Numbered from the stretch's first letter, positions 25,626 to 35,182 are shown. The stretch is DNA of 63,666 bases from Spirirestis rafaelensis WJT71-NPBG6 (GCA_019359015.1 JAHHID010000039.1:1-63666), one strand, 5' to 3'. Program-made: numbers and translations. Notes: generated by a model not told the origin, from the sequence alone.

Positions 25626-26879
25626 GTGAAGTTGAAAATGGGGTTCATGGACAAAAAGGTTTTTCGGGTTGGATTGTCACTGCTAGTGGCATTTTGCTTA
25701 TTTATGGGGCTACTCGCGCAACCAGCAGTGGCTTTGACAGGTGAACAAAAGCTAGTATCAGAAGTATGGCGAATTGTCAATCGTACTTATTTGGATGAGA
25801 CGTTTAATCATCAAAACTGGGCGATGGTGCGGCAAAAAGTTTTGGAGAAGCCGCTGAAGAACAGCGAAACGACTTATGGGGCAATTAAGAACATGCTTAA
25901 GAGCCTCGACGACCCCTTTACGCGTTTTTTAGATCCGGAACAGTACCGCAGTTTACAAGTCAATACATCTGGTGAGCTGACGGGAGTGGGATTGCAAATT
26001 GCGCTTAATTCACAGTCGGGAAAGTTGGAAGTAGTAGCGCCCATCGCCGGTTCACCAGCAGACAAAGCAGGAATTAAATCGCGCGATCGCATTGTCAAAA
26101 TTGAGGGTGTCTCCACAGAAAACCTCACCCTTGACGAAGCTGCTACGAAGATGCGCGGACCGTCTGGCAGTCTCGTCACTTTGCTGATAGAACGAGACGG
26201 AGAAGGCGAAAAGGAAATTAGACTTGTGCGCGATCGCATTGCTCTTAACCCTGTAATAGCAGAATTACATTCTTCAGAGCAGGGTACACCCATCGGCTAC
26301 CTTCGCCTGACTCAATTTAATGCCAACGCCTCAATGGAATTGGCACACGCTATTACTAGTCTAGAAAAAAAAGGCGCTGCTGCCTACATTCTCGATTTGC
26401 GAAATAATCCTGGGGGGCTGTTGCAATCAGGAATTGAAATTGCCCGCATGTGGCTAGATTCAGGTACCATCGTTTACACAGTTAACCGACAAGGCATTCA
26501 AGGCAGCTTTGAAGCCTCTGGTTCAGCGCTGACGCCAGATCCGCTAGTGATTTTAGTTAATCAAGGAACTGCTAGTGCTAGTGAGATTCTCGCTGGCGCA
26601 CTGCAAGATAATAGTCGTGCCCAACTGGTCGGAGAAACTACCTTTGGTAAAGGCTTAATCCAGTCGTTATTTGAATTGTCGGACGGTTCTGGCTTGGCGG
26701 TAACAATTGCTAAATATGAAACCCCTAAGCACCGAGATATTAATAAACTCGGTATTAAACCAGATAAAGAAATTCGCCAACAACCAATTACCCGCGAGCA
26801 AATTGGTACTCAAGACGATTTACAGTATCAAGCAGCACTGGATATTTTGGGTAATTTAGTAGTGGCAAGAAGGGATTAG
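25626..26879 (+). CDS. ctpA: C-terminal processing peptidase (D1 maturation type, S41)
   Basis: A 417-residue precursor. A signal peptide (LLVAFCLFMGLLAQPAVA, cleavage near residue 36) sends it to the thylakoid lumen or periplasm. A PDZ domain spans about 110-195 (GVGLQIAL, SPADKAGIKSRDRIV). The S41 protease core follows with Ser317 in GTASASEI and Lys342 in TFGKGLIQ, 25 residues apart as in the known Ser-Lys dyad. CtpA trims the D1 C-terminus so that the manganese cluster of photosystem II can assemble. Its place beside petB/petD fits that role. GTG 25626 is listed; ATG 25638 and ATG 25647 are alternatives. CtpB is a close relative and cannot be fully excluded. Confidence 0.92.
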   Translation: MKLKMGFMDKKVFRVGLSLLVAFCLFMGLLAQPAVALTGEQKLVSEVWRIVNRTYLDETFNHQNWAMVRQKVLEKPLKNSETTYGAIKNMLKSLDDPFTRFLDPEQYRSLQVNTSGELTGVGLQIALNSQSGKLEVVAPIAGSPADKAGIKSRDRIVKIEGVSTENLTLDEAATKMRGPSGSLVTLLIERDGEGEKEIRLVRDRIALNPVIAELHSSEQGTPIGYLRLTQFNANASMELAHAITSLEKKGAAAYILDLRNNPGGLLQSGIEIARMWLDSGTIVYTVNRQGIQGSFEASGSALTPDPLVILVNQGTASASEILAGALQDNSRAQLVGETTFGKGLIQSLFELSDGSGLAVTIAKYETPKHRDINKLGIKPDKEIRQQPITREQIGTQDDLQYQAALDILGNLVVARRD

Positions 26880-26882
26880 GCG

Positions 26883-26945
26883 ATTGGGCATGGGGCATGG
26901 GGCATTGGGCTTTTCCCTTTTTCCGTTTCCCCATTCCCCCATTCC
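26883..26945. repeat. Heptamer-type low-complexity tract
   Basis: Near-tandem GGGGCAT / GGGCATT units are followed by the complementary CCCCATT-type units, between convergent genes. The two halves could pair in RNA and act as a bidirectional terminator, but the match is loose. Confidence 0.6.
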
Positions 26946-26953
26946 CTAGTCCC

Positions 26954-27634
26954 CTATAAAAGCAAGGCGAGGCGCTGGTAAGCTTTATCCATAAAGCGTT
27001 TTCCTCGCAAAAACCCTGTGTTGGCACCAGGACAAATATACTGAAGAGTTTCTGGTGTAAAACGTTCTAACAAAAACTTAAGACTTTTAATTTGTCGATT
27101 CCAGTGGAAGGTTTTGGCTGTCCGTAATGGTGCTGGCTCACCTTGTTGGTTGGGGACTAAATGGCGTCCAGAAAATAGTACTCCTCCCAGCTCAGTGTAG
27201 TAGAGGCAAGAGGAGCCGGGAGAATGTCCTGGTGTCCAAATCACTTGTGCTGTATTGTTCAGAGCGTATTCTTGACCGAAGGTAGTGAGGGTTAATCCTG
27301 GTAATAAATAAGCTTCTTGCTCTTGAATGAGAATCTCACAGTTGAAGATTTGCTGAATTTCTGCTGTTTTGCCGATCGCACCCCGATGAGTGATGAACAT
27401 GTACTGCACACCTCCATGCGATCGCAAAAAATCCTGATTTGTTTGGTCTAGGGCAGGGCAGTCTATCAAGATATTACTTTCATTTCTTACAATAAAATAA
27501 GAAGTTCCCCCTAATGTGTCCCGATTTGGTGGAAAGGCAAAAATGTTGTTTGGCATGAAGTCCGATCTGAGATTTTTTTCAATCGAAACTTCCCAAGAGA
27601 ACACAGCCTGTGGTGGCTTAACTGTATGATTCAT
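26954..27634 (-). CDS. Metallo-beta-lactamase fold protein with degenerate metal site
   Basis: A 226-residue protein with the order of motifs of the MBL superfamily. The zinc residues are replaced. The canonical THxHxDH reads ITHRGAIGKT, the FSGD motif reads LFSGRHL, and the final Gly-His reads CPGANTG. The scaffold sequence TPGHSPGSS is kept. The fold is probably intact, but hydrolysis by two bound metals is unlikely, so I infer a pseudoenzyme with a binding or structural role. It is not frameshifted, and the rest reads like a protein under selection. It converges on ctpA. Confidence 0.8.
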   Translation of the reverse strand: MNHTVKPPQAVFSWEVSIEKNLRSDFMPNNIFAFPPNRDTLGGTSYFIVRNESNILIDCPALDQTNQDFLRSHGGVQYMFITHRGAIGKTAEIQQIFNCEILIQEQEAYLLPGLTLTTFGQEYALNNTAQVIWTPGHSPGSSCLYYTELGGVLFSGRHLVPNQQGEPAPLRTAKTFHWNRQIKSLKFLLERFTPETLQYICPGANTGFLRGKRFMDKAYQRLALLL

Positions 27635-27856
27635 TCGGCTGTTGAGGTATGGGGCACATAAGCAAAAAAACCGCGCACTCTCGCAATTGTGGAAATGGTT
27701 ACAGTGTTGAAATTCTTAAGAATTGAAACTTAAGAGTTGATAGGCACTTTAAGATTGTTAGGGTTAAAAATTGGGGTTTAAGGTCTGCTTTGTAGGAAGT
27801 GCTGTGGTGATAACACGCTTTGGTGGGGCATTGTTCTCAAAATATCTGAAGATAAA

Positions 27857-29332
27857 ATGACATTTTGGTTTCTCCTTCTACTGGGACTTTTTACTTATCT
27901 AATGGTGCAGCGCAGTGTCGCTAATATCACCAAGACACCAGTGTGGCTGTTGTGGTTGGTGTTAATGACACCAGCATTGCTGTTAACTGGGTGGACGCTG
28001 ATGTATGGGGTCAAACAAACTCCCCCAGCATCGCTGATCGTTTGGCCCTCAGTTATCTGCCTTCTGTTATACTGGCTGTTGTTTCAATGGGGGCGTCAAG
28101 AACCGAAAGATATACAGACCGAACCCCAAACCTCAGAATTACAATCGGCTATACATCCTACCGCAGAACCAGTGACAGTGCGTCCCATTGAGCCAAAAGA
28201 AGAAACCCAGTTGCGAAATTGTTTTCCCTGGTCTGTATACTACATCCAAAACATTGAGTATCGCCCACAAGCTGTGATTTGTCGGGGACAGTTACGATCC
28301 TCACCGAGCGAAGCATATCAAAAAATTAAGGCAAATATTGAAGCACAATTTGGCGATCGCTTCCTGGTAATATTTCAAGAAGGTTTCAATGGCAAACCTT
28401 TCTTTATTCTCGCTCCCAACACCCAAGCTACCAAAGCTGATACACGCAACCCGGAAAAACTAACGCGACCGGGATTAGCGCTTTTACTAGTGCTTGCTAC
28501 TTTGGTAACTACTACCGTCGTGGGAGTAAGGATGGCTGGTGTCGATTTGGCAACATGGCAATCTAACCCAGCTAATGTGTTGAAAGGATTACCCTATGCT
28601 TTAGCGCTAATGACCATTTTGGGCATTCATGAACTTGGTCATTATTTAACTGCTCGATTCTACAAAATTCGCTCGACACTGCCTTACTTTATCCCGCTGC
28701 CGTTTTTCTTGGGAACCTTCGGTGCATTTATTCAAATGCGTAGTCCGATACCCAATCGCAAAGCTTTATTTGACGTTAGCATCGCTGGACCACTTGCAGG
28801 CTTTGTGGCGACTTTACCTTTATTAATATGGGGTTTAGCTCATTCTGAGGTAGTTTCCCTAGGTGAAAAAAATGGACTATTAGATACTGATGCCCTCAAT
28901 CCTAAATATTCCATTTTACTCGCGCTGTTGTCTAAATTAGCGCTCTCAAATCAGTTAACCCCACAATCAGCGATTGATTTGCATCCAGTGGCGATCGCTG
29001 GCTTTCTCGGGCTGATTGTAACCGCGTTGAATTTGATGCCGGTGGGACAATTGGATGGCGGTCATATTGTCCATGCTATGTTTGGACAAAGAACAGCGAT
29101 TGTAATTGGTCAAGTTGCTCGCTTGTTGCTGCTGCTACTTTCTTTAGTACAGTCAGAATTTTTCTTGTGGGCGATTATCTTATTATTTATACCGCTCATT
29201 GATGAACCCGCTTTAAATGATGTCACAGAATTGGATAACAAACGTGACATTTTGGGGTTAGCAGCAATGGCTTTGTTGGTGTTGATTATACTGCCATTAC
29301 CGGAGGCGATCGCCCGTTTGTTGCAAATGTAA
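27857..29332 (+). CDS. Site-2 protease family (M50) membrane metalloprotease
   Basis: A 491-residue polytopic protein with about eight hydrophobic segments. Two lie at the N-terminus before a soluble domain (about 80-205) containing GDRFLVIFQEGFNGKPFFIL. The zinc motif HELGH (His258, Glu259, His262) lies in a membrane helix. The third ligand is Asp400 in NLMPVGQLDGGH. It cuts membrane-embedded substrates. The N-terminal layout matches the chloroplast EGY type found in all cyanobacteria; the substrate is unknown. It starts at ATG 27857 and has no operon partner. Confidence 0.92.
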   Translation: MTFWFLLLLGLFTYLMVQRSVANITKTPVWLLWLVLMTPALLLTGWTLMYGVKQTPPASLIVWPSVICLLLYWLLFQWGRQEPKDIQTEPQTSELQSAIHPTAEPVTVRPIEPKEETQLRNCFPWSVYYIQNIEYRPQAVICRGQLRSSPSEAYQKIKANIEAQFGDRFLVIFQEGFNGKPFFILAPNTQATKADTRNPEKLTRPGLALLLVLATLVTTTVVGVRMAGVDLATWQSNPANVLKGLPYALALMTILGIHELGHYLTARFYKIRSTLPYFIPLPFFLGTFGAFIQMRSPIPNRKALFDVSIAGPLAGFVATLPLLIWGLAHSEVVSLGEKNGLLDTDALNPKYSILLALLSKLALSNQLTPQSAIDLHPVAIAGFLGLIVTALNLMPVGQLDGGHIVHAMFGQRTAIVIGQVARLLLLLLSLVQSEFFLWAIILLFIPLIDEPALNDVTELDNKRDILGLAAMALLVLIILPLPEAIARLLQM

Positions 29333-29633
29333 GCAGCAGAGGGAGATAAAATAATTCCTTAAAAGATTCTTTCTTTTTTCTCCCTGCTGTAAACGTGGGT
29401 AAAATATAAAGTTTTTCCTAAAGTTATCACTATTTTACCTAACTTTATTTAATAATTTTAGGGTTAGAATTAAAGTATATATGCTTTATTTGAAACTAGA
29501 AATTATTTGATTGGTTTTATTACGAAAAAAATAAATTTAGATAAAATATGATGAGGTTTCATAAGTATTTTTTTAATTAAAAAAATGCTCAAAAGGCTAT
29601 CAATCTTGAAGTTTACTTACTGAGTGATTAACT
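29333..29633. other. AT-rich intergenic region
   Basis: A 301-bp gap, strongly AT-rich, with runs of A and T near 29520-29590. It should hold the promoter for the coiled-coil gene. No gene or repeat was recognised. Confidence 0.4.
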
Positions 29634-31082
29634 ATGGAATTTGTCCCACTAATTGTTTCTGCGATATCAACAATATCAATAGCAGTAATCGCCGTATTAG
29701 TTCTGCAACTTAAAAAGAGCTTAAATACTACGATAACAGAGCAAGAAAAACTACTAAAATTTGTAGAAGCTGCTAACGAGTTAAATAAAGAACAATATCA
29801 GATAACTACTGAAGCTCGAAAAAAGCAGATTGAATCTTTTGAAAATGTAAAAAACCAGTTTGCAAGTATAATCGAAGGAAGTTCGGATCTGGACAATCGT
29901 TTGGTTGAGGTGTTGGAAGTTAACAATAATTCTAGAGAAAGCCTCAGCCATCTGGTACAGAATAATGCAGAAGTGCAGCTAGCAAAGTTGCAAACGTTAG
30001 CTAATCAATTAGAGATAATTACACCTGTGTCATCGCAGGTTGAAAATCTAATTCAAGGAAACTTAAATTTAGAAAATCGCATCTCAGAAATTATCGGCAA
30101 TTTACTAGAAAGTAATATAGAGAGGCAACAAGAAAAGTTGCAAGAACTAGGTGATAAACTGGAAAGATTTGCATCTCTACAAAGCCAAGTTGAAACTTTA
30201 ATTGCAGGCAATACAAATCTAGAAAATCGCTTGAATAAGTTACTAGAAGCCGACAATAATTCTAGAGAAAGCCTTGCTAATTTGGTGCAGAATAATACAG
30301 ATATACAAATAGAAAGGTTACAAACGCTAGAGAAGAAATTTGATACATTTGCACCGATGCACAATCAAGTTGAAAGTCTGATTCAAGGAACTTCAAATCT
30401 AGAAAATCACCTGAAAGCAAGCATCACTGACTTGGTGCAGAATAATACAGATATACAACTAGAAAGGTTACAAACCTTAGAGAATAAACTTGATACATTT
30501 GCTACGATGCACAATCAAGTTGAAAGTCTGATTCAAGGAACTTCAAATCTAGAAAATCATCTGAAAGCTAGCATCGCTGACTTAGTGCAGGGTAATACAG
30601 ATGTACAACTAGAAAAATTACAAACGTTAGAGAAGAAAGTTGATACATTTGCAACAATGCACAATCAAGTTGAAAATCTGATTCAAGGAACTTCAAATCT
30701 AGAAAATAACTTGAAAGCTAGCATCGCTGACTTAGTGCAGGGTAATACAGATGTACAACTAGAGAAGTTACAAACGTTAGAGAAGAAAGTTGATACATTT
30801 GCAACAATGCACAATCAAGTTGAAAATCTGATTCAAGGAACTTCAAATCTAGAAAATAACTTGAAAGCTAGCATCGCTGACTTAGTGCAGGGTAATACAG
30901 ATGTACAACTAGAGAAGTTACAAATATTAATTGATAAATTACAGGGATTTGAAACTGTAAAAACTCAAATTGAAAATTTAGTTCAAGTCACCTCAAATCT
31001 GGAAAATCGCTTGACAAATTCCCAGGAAGCTAACAGACCAAAGAGCAAAGGATTTAAAAAGAGTACGCTAGGAATTGATTAA
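29634..31082 (+). CDS. Membrane-anchored coiled-coil protein built from 50-residue repeats
   Basis: A 482-residue protein. One N-terminal membrane helix (about 5-27, LIVSAISTISIAVIAVLVL) is followed by an almost wholly alpha-helical, Leu/Asn/Gln/Glu-rich region. From about residue 215 the chain is made of a 50-residue unit (LVQ, Asn/Gly-Asn-Thr-Asp, LQTLE, DTF, HNQVE, LIQGTSNLE) repeated at least five times; earlier copies are more diverged. DNA of adjacent units at 30582-30731 and 30732-30881 is almost identical. I infer a long coiled coil projecting from the membrane, possibly structural. There is no known family, and its low Cys and Pro content fits a rod. Confidence 0.75.
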   Translation: MEFVPLIVSAISTISIAVIAVLVLQLKKSLNTTITEQEKLLKFVEAANELNKEQYQITTEARKKQIESFENVKNQFASIIEGSSDLDNRLVEVLEVNNNSRESLSHLVQNNAEVQLAKLQTLANQLEIITPVSSQVENLIQGNLNLENRISEIIGNLLESNIERQQEKLQELGDKLERFASLQSQVETLIAGNTNLENRLNKLLEADNNSRESLANLVQNNTDIQIERLQTLEKKFDTFAPMHNQVESLIQGTSNLENHLKASITDLVQNNTDIQLERLQTLENKLDTFATMHNQVESLIQGTSNLENHLKASIADLVQGNTDVQLEKLQTLEKKVDTFATMHNQVENLIQGTSNLENNLKASIADLVQGNTDVQLEKLQTLEKKVDTFATMHNQVENLIQGTSNLENNLKASIADLVQGNTDVQLEKLQILIDKLQGFETVKTQIENLVQVTSNLENRLTNSQEANRPKSKGFKKSTLGID

Positions 31083-31149
31083 TCACTTACTAGACAAATT
31101 AAACTGAAAATCCTTATTGGTAGTAAGCGCTGAAGCGGTTACTACTTTT

Positions 31150-31182
31150 GCCTAACCCCCCAAAAACGGGGGGCTTTCAGGC
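31150..31182. terminator. Bidirectional terminator hairpin
   Basis: A run of six C (31156-31161) pairs with six G (31168-31173) around AAAAAC, with outer GCCT / AGGC pairing. It lies between two convergent genes, 68 bp after one stop and 8 bp from the other, the usual place for a shared terminator. Confidence 0.75.
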
Positions 31183-31189
31183 AATAAAA

Positions 31190-31756
31190 TTAACTTGATG
31201 CTGAGTTAGCAGCTTCAGATACTTTTGCTGCTGGTGGAGTGCCACCCATGCGAATCTCAGAAGTGAAAGAAGCCATGCTAAAACCGCCAAAACGCTTCAG
31301 GACACTTACCCGCATCCGTAAATTAGGACTAGCAAACCATAAGCGTTCTTCAGACCACATGGTTTCGTATTCTGTAATTAGTGTCAATGCGTCATCACTG
31401 CCCATTTTATAGCTGCCGGCGACTGGAGCTTTCTCCGCATAGCCCATTTCCCGCAGCAACTTACCTTCATTGGGATTATCTTCATTGGGTACAGTAGCCA
31501 ACACTGTAGAACCAGTGTGTTTTTCTTCATCCCATTCCATTGTCCCATTCCAGGTAACTCTAGCGCCACAGGAAGCAAGTTTTGGGTCAATTTCATACTG
31601 TTGACACAATTTCGCTACTTCTGGATGATCTGCTGCAAGCATCTCAATTACAATATCTGACTTGCCGTCTTCAGATTGCTTGAAAGCCAAGTGGTGACTG
31701 GTACGATGAGAAAACCATTTACCAGCACTCAATTCAAAAAATTCTTCAATATTCAT
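31190..31756 (-). CDS. cpcS: Phycobiliprotein lyase of the CpcS/CpeS family
   Basis: A 188-residue protein beginning [20 protein letters not shown], the characteristic CpcS/CpeS opening. It has a lipocalin-like beta barrel pattern ([44 protein letters not shown]). It attaches phycocyanobilin to the Cys84-type site of phycocyanin, allophycocyanin or related subunits, sometimes with a CpcU partner. A short Ala/Ser tail ends the protein. The next gene on the same strand (31911) encodes a HEAT protein of the phycobilisome type, so the two are likely related in function. Family is certain; the exact subfamily (S1 against others) is inferred. Confidence 0.92.
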   Translation of the reverse strand: MNIEEFFELSAGKWFSHRTSHHLAFKQSEDGKSDIVIEMLAADHPEVAKLCQQYEIDPKLASCGARVTWNGTMEWDEEKHTGSTVLATVPNEDNPNEGKLLREMGYAEKAPVAGSYKMGSDDALTLITEYETMWSEERLWFASPNLRMRVSVLKRFGGFSMASFTSEIRMGGTPPAAKVSEAANSASS

Positions 31757-31910
31757 AAATGAAATTACCTTTCATCAAAATACAAAAAATCCCACTTATT
31801 AAAAAATAGCAGGAGGCGTTCATTAAGAGGGGAGTAGGAAGTGATGAATTCCCTACTCCCTGCTTTTTACGCTTCATCTGCCTAAAATATGGTTAGAGTA
31901 AAAAGTAAGA

Positions 31911-32582
31911 TCAACCTGCTTGTTCAAGCCGTTTGAGGGAAATTGTTGCGGCTTCAGAAACATGAGAATGCTTGTCTTTTTCTAGGTATTTCAAAGCGGA
32001 AACGGTCTTAGCACTAGGAAGATTACCTAAAGCTTCTGCCAGACGTTGGCGTACTAACCAATCTTCTGATTGGACAAAGCGCAGGATATGATCTATTGAT
32101 TCAATGTCTTTAATTTCTCCCAATGCAGCGATCGCTGCTTGTTGTATTACTATTTCTTTGCTATTCAATGCCTGAATTAGCACATCATGAGCGCGGGGGT
32201 CTTTAATATTACCTAAGGAAACCGCTGCACTAAAGCGTACTAGCCAATCGGTATCTTCATAAAATGCTCGTGACAACGGTTCAAAAGCTCTAATATCACC
32301 TAAATATCCTAACGCTCCAGCGGCATCAGCGCGTATACCATAATCTGGGTCAGATTCTAAAATTCTTACCAAAATGGCGTAACATTCATCTGTCGGTTTA
32401 ACTCCCAAGGCAAAAACCGCCATTGAGCGCAGTTGGAGAGATTCGTCATCTAATACCTTTTTAATTAAGGGTACTGCGTCTTCATTGGATACATGGCGCA
32501 AATTGGCAAGCGCTACCATGCGATCGCGCAAATTATCACTTTCTAACTGACTGGAAATTTCTTGTACGCTTAGATTTGTCAT
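31911..32582 (-). CDS. HEAT-repeat protein (NblB / CpcE-F type)
   Basis: A 223-residue protein made of about six HEAT/PBS-lyase repeats of roughly 31 residues, for example GIRADAAGALGYLGDIRAFEP and WLVRFSAAVSLGNIKDP. Such proteins in cyanobacteria include phycobilin lyase subunits (CpcE/F) and the phycobilisome-degradation factor NblB; the length and single-domain layout favour the NblB type. It lies 155 bp upstream of cpcS on the same strand. I infer a role in bilin handling or phycobilisome turnover but cannot choose between them. It starts at ATG 32582. Confidence 0.85.
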   Translation of the reverse strand: MTNLSVQEISSQLESDNLRDRMVALANLRHVSNEDAVPLIKKVLDDESLQLRSMAVFALGVKPTDECYAILVRILESDPDYGIRADAAGALGYLGDIRAFEPLSRAFYEDTDWLVRFSAAVSLGNIKDPRAHDVLIQALNSKEIVIQQAAIAALGEIKDIESIDHILRFVQSEDWLVRQRLAEALGNLPSAKTVSALKYLEKDKHSHVSEAATISLKRLEQAG

Positions 32583-32691
32583 CTAATTTAAGTTTCGTTA
32601 CTTATCTTTACTTTATAATTAACATTACTCCTCTATCAATGCATAAGTCAGATGGTAGGTTTATCCGTACCTGTTGGGAAATATATAAAAG

Positions 32692-32722
32692 GAGTCGGGA
32701 GTCGGGAGTCGGGAGTCTGGAG
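32692..32722. repeat. Heptamer tandem repeat GGGAGTC
   Basis: Four near-perfect GGGAGTC units lie in the gap between the methyltransferase and the HEAT gene. This is the same class of 7-bp tandem repeat as at 19698 and 51150. Confidence 0.8.
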
Positions 32723-32831
32723 ATCTCCATTCCTTGGTGGGTGGAGTTTCAATCTCCGTATTTATTAGTTTTTTGTCCAAAGTCCATTCATTCCAAATTC
32801 CAGACTTTTGGCTCCTGACTCGTACTTCAAT

Positions 32832-33443
32832 TCATGTGTAATTCTTGACGACGGTAAACCGTCCAAGATGTTCTTCTCCCTGGCGATCGCGTATGGAATT
32901 CGTTGCTGGTATCAAAGAAAGAATTTGAAAATCTGCCTGAAAGTACTGGCGAATTTCATCTGGAGTCATTCCAAAGGGAGGACCACCGGGGCGATTATGT
33001 GTGAAAAATAAGCCAATTAGTTGTCCTTGCGGCTTTAAAATTGATTTGGTCAGTTGCACGTAATCTGGACGCTGTGATGGATCAATAGCACAAAAACAAG
33101 TATGTTCTAGTACGTAATCGAAATAATTTTCATACTCTGCTGGTAAATCAAAGATGTTCCCCTGTAGGAATTTAGCTGAACTTTGAGAAGTTTCAGATAA
33201 AGCGATCGCCTCTTTTATTGCCGATTCTGCAAAGTCAAATCCGATAACTACAAATTGATGTGCCGCAAATAGTAAAGCGTCATAACCTCGACCGCAACCT
33301 AACACCGCAATGCGACCGGGAGGAGGTGCTGTTGTCGATTGTAAAAGAGTCGCGAAAGGTGGTGCAGCTTGTTTTATATCCCAGCGATCGCTTTTTTCTT
33401 GATAGCGCTGTTCCCAATATTCGGAATTAGTTATTGATTCCAT
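32832..33443 (-). CDS. SAM-dependent methyltransferase, TPMT-like
   Basis: A 203-residue class-I methyltransferase. The opening SEYWEQRYQEKSDRWDIKQAAPPF with its Trp-Asp motif is typical of the thiopurine/thiol/halide methyltransferase family. Motif I is IAVLGCGRGYDALLFA, followed by acidic VIGFDFAE, then FDYVLEHTCFCAI and PQGQLIGLFF. It transfers a methyl group from S-adenosylmethionine to a small nucleophile such as a thiol or halide; the substrate cannot be read from sequence. It stands alone between repeat-rich gaps. Confidence 0.88.
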   Translation of the reverse strand: MESITNSEYWEQRYQEKSDRWDIKQAAPPFATLLQSTTAPPPGRIAVLGCGRGYDALLFAAHQFVVIGFDFAESAIKEAIALSETSQSSAKFLQGNIFDLPAEYENYFDYVLEHTCFCAIDPSQRPDYVQLTKSILKPQGQLIGLFFTHNRPGGPPFGMTPDEIRQYFQADFQILSLIPATNSIRDRQGEEHLGRFTVVKNYT

Positions 33444-33497
33444 AAAAGTACTCTTTTATAAAGACACAGAAGTGGGACAAAAGTTAAAAGGCAATCA

Positions 33498-33585
33498 TAT
33501 TAACTCAAGTTGCGGGTTATCAACGATAGGCTGATTATAGGCGATGACCCACGACGAGTTAGCGGTTCTTTAACTTGAGTTAATA
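33498..33585. repeat. 88-bp MITE-like element with 14-bp inverted termini
   Basis: TATTAACTCAAGTT (33498-33511) and its exact reverse complement (33572-33585) enclose a 60-bp centre with no reading frame. No target duplication is evident. It lies upstream of two divergent genes and may carry promoter signals to either of them. Confidence 0.65.
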
Positions 33586-33606
33586 CTAGTAAAAACGTAG
33601 CAACTG

Positions 33607-33633
33607 TAGAGACGTTCTGGCGGAACGTCTTTA
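33607..33633. repeat. Dispersed hairpin, relative of 8253-8279
   Basis: TAGAGACGTTC pairs with GAACGTCTTTA with one mismatch. Both this copy and the one at 8253 are followed by ATGTGTGATTTA after a few bases, so the repeated unit is longer than the hairpin and includes a single-stranded tail. Confidence 0.6.
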
Positions 33634-33672
33634 GAAAATGTGTGATTTAGCGGACATAATATTGTATAACTT

Positions 33673-35124
33673 TTAATTCCCCAGCCCCTGTTTACGTTCT
33701 TTGAGTTTGAGCAAAATTTCTGCGTGTTTCTCGCGCGTAAGTGGGTAAAAATAAGCTAAAACCAAGCCACAAATTAACGCGATCGCTGGTATGGGACCAA
33801 TCGAAAAGCGAATAACGTCTAAAACTGAGTTTGGTTGGATTGGTATGGCAATTTCGGTAGTGGGTTTAATATATCCCGCTGTCCCCAATTGTTGTAAAAC
33901 AATGTTAACTGCAATTCCCAAACAGATTTTTTGCACAAATACGATGAAACTATAAAAAATACCTTCCCGTCGCTGTCCTGTATTTAATTCATCGAGTTCA
34001 ATTACATCAGGTAACATCGACCAAGGAACAAGATAAGCTGTAGATACTCCAAAACCTGCCAAGACTGCTAAAACGTACATCAACGCAACTTGACTCGGCT
34101 GTACAAAAAAGAGTCCAACTTGGGCGATAAGCCACAAACTCATTCCCATAAAATACACGGCTTTTTTGCCGTAACGCCGACTAACAGCACTCCAAACGAA
34201 TAGCATAGCCATCGCAGTTCCTTGCACCGCCAAAAGTACTAAGCTAATGTGCCATTGTGGAAGACGCATCCAACTGGTGACATAATACGGTATAATCCCC
34301 GCAGTCAGCTGTACAGCTAACCAAGAACATAAATAAATACCCACTACGAATAAGAAAGGGCGATTTGTAAAAGCAATTTTCAGTTGCTGCAATATGGGCA
34401 TAGAAACAGTGTGGTCAGTTTCTGGGTGCAGCTTGGCGACAGCTTGGGCGCGTTTTTTGGTTCCCCAAACGCACCAATAAACGGGCAAAACAGAGAGAAT
34501 CGCACAGATTGCTCCTAGTAAAAGATACTGTTGGCGGCGATCGCTTGGAACAAGTAAAGAAATAACTAAACCGATAATTAAGGCAAGAATACTACCGCCA
34601 ATCGAAAAGGAAAAGCGATAACTATTTAAACTGGTGCGTTCGTCGTAGTCTTGAGTTAGTTCTGCTGTGAGCGCGGTATATGGTAAATTAACAATTGTAA
34701 AAAAGGCATTAAATAAAATCGAAATCGCAGTGTAATACCAAAATAAACCCCACTGGTTGACATTTTCGTTATTACTAAAGTGTGGTACAATCCACTGCAA
34801 AAAAAAGAAAATTCCAAAGGGAACTGCTCCCCAAATCATCCAAGGATACCGTCTTCCCTGCTTGCTTTGAGTGCGATCGCTCAACACTCCCACCATCGGA
34901 TCGTTGACAGCATCCCACACTTTCCCGACTAGCTGAGTTTGTCCAGCTAAATTGGGACTTAAGCCAGCTACATCTGTTAAAAAAGGCGATAAATAAGAAA
35001 TACCAATCATCGCAGCGATCGCTGTCCCCAAATCCCCCGCACCAAAAGCCAATTTAGTACTTACGTCTAACTTTTCAGTTTCAGCAGGTTCTTGAGAATA
35101 GGCATTCTCGTCAGAATCGTTCAT
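33673..35124 (-). CDS. GPH-family sugar:cation symporter (MFS)
   Basis: A 483-residue transporter with 12 predicted membrane helices. Signatures of the glycoside-pentoside-hexuronide family include KVWDAVNDPMVGVLSDRT, GRRYPWMIWGAVPFG and YTALTAELTQDYDERTSLN. Such proteins bring in glycosides or other sugars with a cation across the cytoplasmic membrane. The substrate is unknown. It starts at ATG 35124, divergent from the phosphoribosyltransferase gene. No sugar catabolic gene is next to it. Confidence 0.9.
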   Translation of the reverse strand: MNDSDENAYSQEPAETEKLDVSTKLAFGAGDLGTAIAAMIGISYLSPFLTDVAGLSPNLAGQTQLVGKVWDAVNDPMVGVLSDRTQSKQGRRYPWMIWGAVPFGIFFFLQWIVPHFSNNENVNQWGLFWYYTAISILFNAFFTIVNLPYTALTAELTQDYDERTSLNSYRFSFSIGGSILALIIGLVISLLVPSDRRQQYLLLGAICAILSVLPVYWCVWGTKKRAQAVAKLHPETDHTVSMPILQQLKIAFTNRPFLFVVGIYLCSWLAVQLTAGIIPYYVTSWMRLPQWHISLVLLAVQGTAMAMLFVWSAVSRRYGKKAVYFMGMSLWLIAQVGLFFVQPSQVALMYVLAVLAGFGVSTAYLVPWSMLPDVIELDELNTGQRREGIFYSFIVFVQKICLGIAVNIVLQQLGTAGYIKPTTEIAIPIQPNSVLDVIRFSIGPIPAIALICGLVLAYFYPLTREKHAEILLKLKERKQGLGN

Positions 35125-35182
35125 AATATGTTGCGCTCATACTAAAATAAAAAGCTTGCTATCTGTGTTTTAGCTGTAAATC

